Assembly: GCA_964587105.1 (NCBI GenBank)
Contig: CAZPKG010000008.1
Location: 89,695-153,694, forward strand
From: JABWCQ01 sp964587105
GTDB taxonomy: Bacteria > Electryoneota > RPQS01
Direction of reading: 5' to 3'
DNA length: 64,000 bases
The translations under genes and the position numbers were made by a program. Every line of letters starts with the position of its first letter. Position 1 is the first letter of the stretch. A model generated the notes under the pieces. It did no database searches and had not been told where the DNA came from. It saw only the letters and a program-made list of their open reading frames with translations. This document shows positions 61,488 through 64,000 of the stretch, piece by piece.

Positions 61488-64000
61488 ATGATTAAAAACA
61501 AATGGATGTTCGCCACCTTCGCTCTCGTGGTCTGTACCGTTGCTGCTCTCGCAACACTTGGAAAGCTCGGCGGGAATGCCGCAGCAATTTCTAAGTCCGA
61601 TACCCCCATGTCGGTTACGACCACTGCACCTGTGACTAATCATGTCGCTGATGTGATCCAGCCTTCGGCAACCCAAAAAGTTAAGGGTTCATACAATCCC
61701 TTCGCTAACAAGTCCGCCGAAGTAAACGTACCTAAGACAGGTATGACGATGTCTGAGTTCCTGGACTCGCGTCAAACCCCTCAAGCCGAGGCAACGGACT
61801 TGCTTCCCGGCATGATTTCTGACAGCCGTGACGAGCAAAACCCGCTCGATATCACCTGCAACATCGTTCAGAATTCCGCTGCCGCAGCTTCGGGCTTCTT
61901 GAATGCAGCTGCCGGCTATCAGTTCAGCGCATGGATCAATCCGACACCATCTTGCGCGGGCACACCCGATTTTCCCTATCGCATTGACTCTGTCCGTTTC
62001 CAAATTGCGAATGCCGCAACATTTGGTATTACTGGCACTGGCGGCGCGGGAACCGCAACCTACCGCGTAAACATCTACAGCACGTCAAACTGCTCAAGCG
62101 ACTCATGCGGAAACCCGGGTAACGTTCTCTGCAGTTCGCAGTTGATCTCCTTCACCACTACGAACGCAACCGGTGGTCTTGTTAACATGACCGTTCCTGT
62201 TAATTGCTGCGTCAACGGCCCGTTCTTCTCTTCTGTCGAGTATGTCAGTTGGACCGGTGCCGGCGACAACGGCGGCGCAGGCGGCGCGTTCCGCTCACTT
62301 TGGCCTTCAATTCTCTGGAGCAGCACGGCACGCCCGTTGTGCGAACAATGGGTGTTTAACGGTTGCACGTGGATTGACCATTCCAATTTCTTCACGGCGC
62401 CGGCCAATGGCTTCTATGTCATGACCGTCTATGGCGAATCCAATGCGGGCTGCACTCCGGTTACTTGTGTGACCGAAGCAGTTTGTGACATCACCTGCCC
62501 CGGTGGTTCAATCAACGAAAACGAACCTGTTTGCGGTAATGAATATGTTGACGTCACCAACGGCGGTTGCTTCGCCGCAGCCGAGAACTTCACCGCAATC
62601 ACCTGCGGCCAGACCTTCTGCGGAACGAGCGGTACCTTTACGGTTGCTGGTGCAAACAACTCTGACGATGACTTCTACAGATTTACGCTCGCGTCAACCA
62701 CGGATATTACGTGGAGCGCGACAGGTGAATTCTGTATTTTAGCTGCGATCTTCCAAGCTGGCCCGACAGGCTTTGAGTGTGACAGCGCTCTCGTGCTTGA
62801 CGTCGCAACTGCACCAGCCTGTTCAACGGCGACAATCTCTCTTCGCCTCACAGCCGGAACTTATTACGGATACGTTTCAACTGCTCTGACAACAGGTGTT
62901 ACTTGTGGAACTCCTTACTACGCTTCGCTCGGTTGCCAGACTGTAACTTGTCAGCCTGACTTCACAACTGCTGTGACTTGCGCTGGCGCGTCCCCGCTGA
63001 TCCAAGGTTCCACCGTGGGCGCTGGTGACCCGTGCGGCATCGGCATCGAAGGTGAACTGTGGCGCTTGAACGTCACCCAGGCCAGTCGCTACTCCTTCAG
63101 CGGGTGCGGCGGCCCCGAAGCCTATGACCAGCGCCTGTACCTGTTTGATCAAGCAGGATGCTGTGTTTCCTTCCTCGAAGAAAACGATGACTCGTGCGGC
63201 ACCGTTGGCGGCCTGTCCTTCATTCGTTGCGTTGACTTAACAGCAGGAACATATTTCTTGCTCGTCAGCGGTTTCGGTGCAGGCGACGTCGGCGCCTATG
63301 CTATTAACGTCTCATGCTGTCAGACCTGCACGCTGCCCTGCACGCCGAATGAAGGCGAACCTGTTTGCAGTGACAACTACAACGACAACTTCAATGGCGG
63401 TTGCAACGCAGTGCCGCCGGTATTCTCGACTATTACATGCGGCCAAACCGTATGCGGAACGTCGGGAACCTATACGTTCAACGACACCCTCGCCCGCCGC
63501 GATCTCGATTGGTACAGCCTGACGGTAACCGACACAACTCAAATCACTTGGACAGTTACCGCTGAGTTCGTGAACAATGCGTGGATTATTTCCGCGCCGG
63601 GTTGTGTTACTCAGACTGTTCTCGCGTTCAACACGGCCTACGAGTGCAGCACAAACACCATCTCCGCTTGCGTTGATGCAGGTACTTACTACCTCGTCAC
63701 CGGCCCGTCCACGTTTGATGGCGTCCCGTGTGGTTCCAAGTACACGGCGTCCGTGACCTGTGGACCGTGCATCATTCCGCCGATCCTCGATGACTGCCCG
63801 GCAGGTTCAGCCTTCAGCCAACCAATCGATCCGCCGGACAGCGCGTGGACATTCGGTGTTTCCGATATTCAGGGCGGCTTGGAGCGCTATGAGCACTTCT
63901 CGCTCGCGACCGGCGTTGGCTTCGTCGCTATCACGTTCTGGGGAATCCAGACGCAGGCTGCGACGTTCGACTCTTGTGATGAAGAACCGATGACCTTCAT
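61488..64000 (+). CDS. Cys-rich secreted repeat protein, C-terminus cut by window edge
   Basis: ATG at 61488 follows GAGGAG and the frame is open to the last base (837 codons seen). Residues 1-25 are a hydrophobic export signal (NKWMFATFALVVCTVAALAT). After a Ser/Thr/Pro-rich linker comes a beta-rich domain with SVRF and NIYSTSNC. Cys-rich modules of about 280 residues then repeat: one begins near residue 340 (INENEPVC, TNGGCF, ITCGQTFCGTSGTF) and the next near 620 (NEGEPVC, FNGGCN, ITCGQTVCGTSGTY). Between are segments like pre-peptidase C-terminal (PPC) domains (YDQRLYLFD, LTAGTYFLLVSGFG). Paired Cys suggest disulfides. A T9SS domain may lie beyond the edge. Confidence 0.8.
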   Translation, partial: MIKNKWMFATFALVVCTVAALATLGKLGGNAAAISKSDTPMSVTTTAPVTNHVADVIQPSATQKVKGSYNPFANKSAEVNVPKTGMTMSEFLDSRQTPQAEATDLLPGMISDSRDEQNPLDITCNIVQNSAAAASGFLNAAAGYQFSAWINPTPSCAGTPDFPYRIDSVRFQIANAATFGITGTGGAGTATYRVNIYSTSNCSSDSCGNPGNVLCSSQLISFTTTNATGGLVNMTVPVNCCVNGPFFSSVEYVSWTGAGDNGGAGGAFRSLWPSILWSSTARPLCEQWVFNGCTWIDHSNFFTAPANGFYVMTVYGESNAGCTPVTCVTEAVCDITCPGGSINENEPVCGNEYVDVTNGGCFAAAENFTAITCGQTFCGTSGTFTVAGANNSDDDFYRFTLASTTDITWSATGEFCILAAIFQAGPTGFECDSALVLDVATAPACSTATISLRLTAGTYYGYVSTALTTGVTCGTPYYASLGCQTVTCQPDFTTAVTCAGASPLIQGSTVGAGDPCGIGIEGELWRLNVTQASRYSFSGCGGPEAYDQRLYLFDQAGCCVSFLEENDDSCGTVGGLSFIRCVDLTAGTYFLLVSGFGAGDVGAYAINVSCCQTCTLPCTPNEGEPVCSDNYNDNFNGGCNAVPPVFSTITCGQTVCGTSGTYTFNDTLARRDLDWYSLTVTDTTQITWTVTAEFVNNAWIISAPGCVTQTVLAFNTAYECSTNTISACVDAGTYYLVTGPSTFDGVPCGSKYTASVTCGPCIIPPILDDCPAGSAFSQPIDPPDSAWTFGVSDIQGGLERYEHFSLATGVGFVAITFWGIQTQAATFDSCDEEPMTF

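Overview
The window reads as chromosome of a bacterium from the FCB (Fibrobacteres-Chlorobi-Bacteroidetes) superphylum, probably a candidate phylum outside Bacteroidota. Seven large secreted proteins end in the PNPFN-type C-terminal sorting domain of the type IX secretion system (T9SS), which points to FCB. About ten promoters, by contrast, look like ordinary sigma-70 sites (TTGNNN, exactly 17 bases, TATATT-like) and not the -33/-7 pattern of Bacteroidetes. No rRNA, transposon, prophage or CRISPR array was seen. One tRNA (Lys, CTT) is present. The species cannot be named from the sequence.

Layout. 1-3107 (minus): an unrecognised three-gene unit open at the left edge, then a T9SS propeller-like protein. 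3177-5763 (plus): an EamA transporter and a zinc-type ABC ATPase/permease pair. 5816-7813 (minus): membrane pyrophosphatase. 7992-11310 (plus): a secreted Asp-box protein translationally coupled to ftsE-ftsX. 11390: tRNA-Lys. 11690-16903 (plus): two DUF3857/transglutaminase-like secreted proteins in tandem, the second apparently catalytically dead, then an MFS transporter. 16980-20720 (minus): a large multidomain T9SS protein. 21085-24854 (plus): P5C dehydrogenase, then a PhoU-like protein with a PiT phosphate transporter. 25350-29296 (plus): T9SS protein, transglutaminase-like protein, small PAS protein. 29373-34514 (minus): M6-type metalloprotease with 12 Ig-like repeats. 35056-46485 (plus): two small cohesin-like proteins flanking a giant beta-helix/dockerin-like/cohesin-like T9SS protein, then a gingipain-like (C25) protein lacking its usual catalytic His.

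46859-58528 (plus) is the metabolic centre: one compact operon hoxE-F-U-Y-H-W, a UreH/NicO-like nickel transporter, then hypF-C-D-E-A-B. It holds a complete NAD-linked bidirectional [NiFe] hydrogenase, its endopeptidase, a plausible nickel importer and the whole cofactor assembly pathway, with most junctions overlapping and a strong terminator at the end. A CRP/FNR-type palindrome (TGTGA-N6-TCACA) lies upstream. 58642-64000: a DUF4412-like secreted protein, a DHH-family protein, a small secreted protein, and a Cys-rich repeat protein that runs off the right edge.

Best candidates for something undescribed: (i) the 5' leader at 42636-42810, with a consensus promoter, an intrinsic terminator just before the gene and an upstream segment able to pair with the terminator arm, which is the architecture of a riboswitch or attenuator; (ii) the structured transcript region at 46499-46665; (iii) the cohesin-like/dockerin-like surface protein cluster at 35056-42570; (iv) the four-unit higher-order repeat in the metalloprotease.
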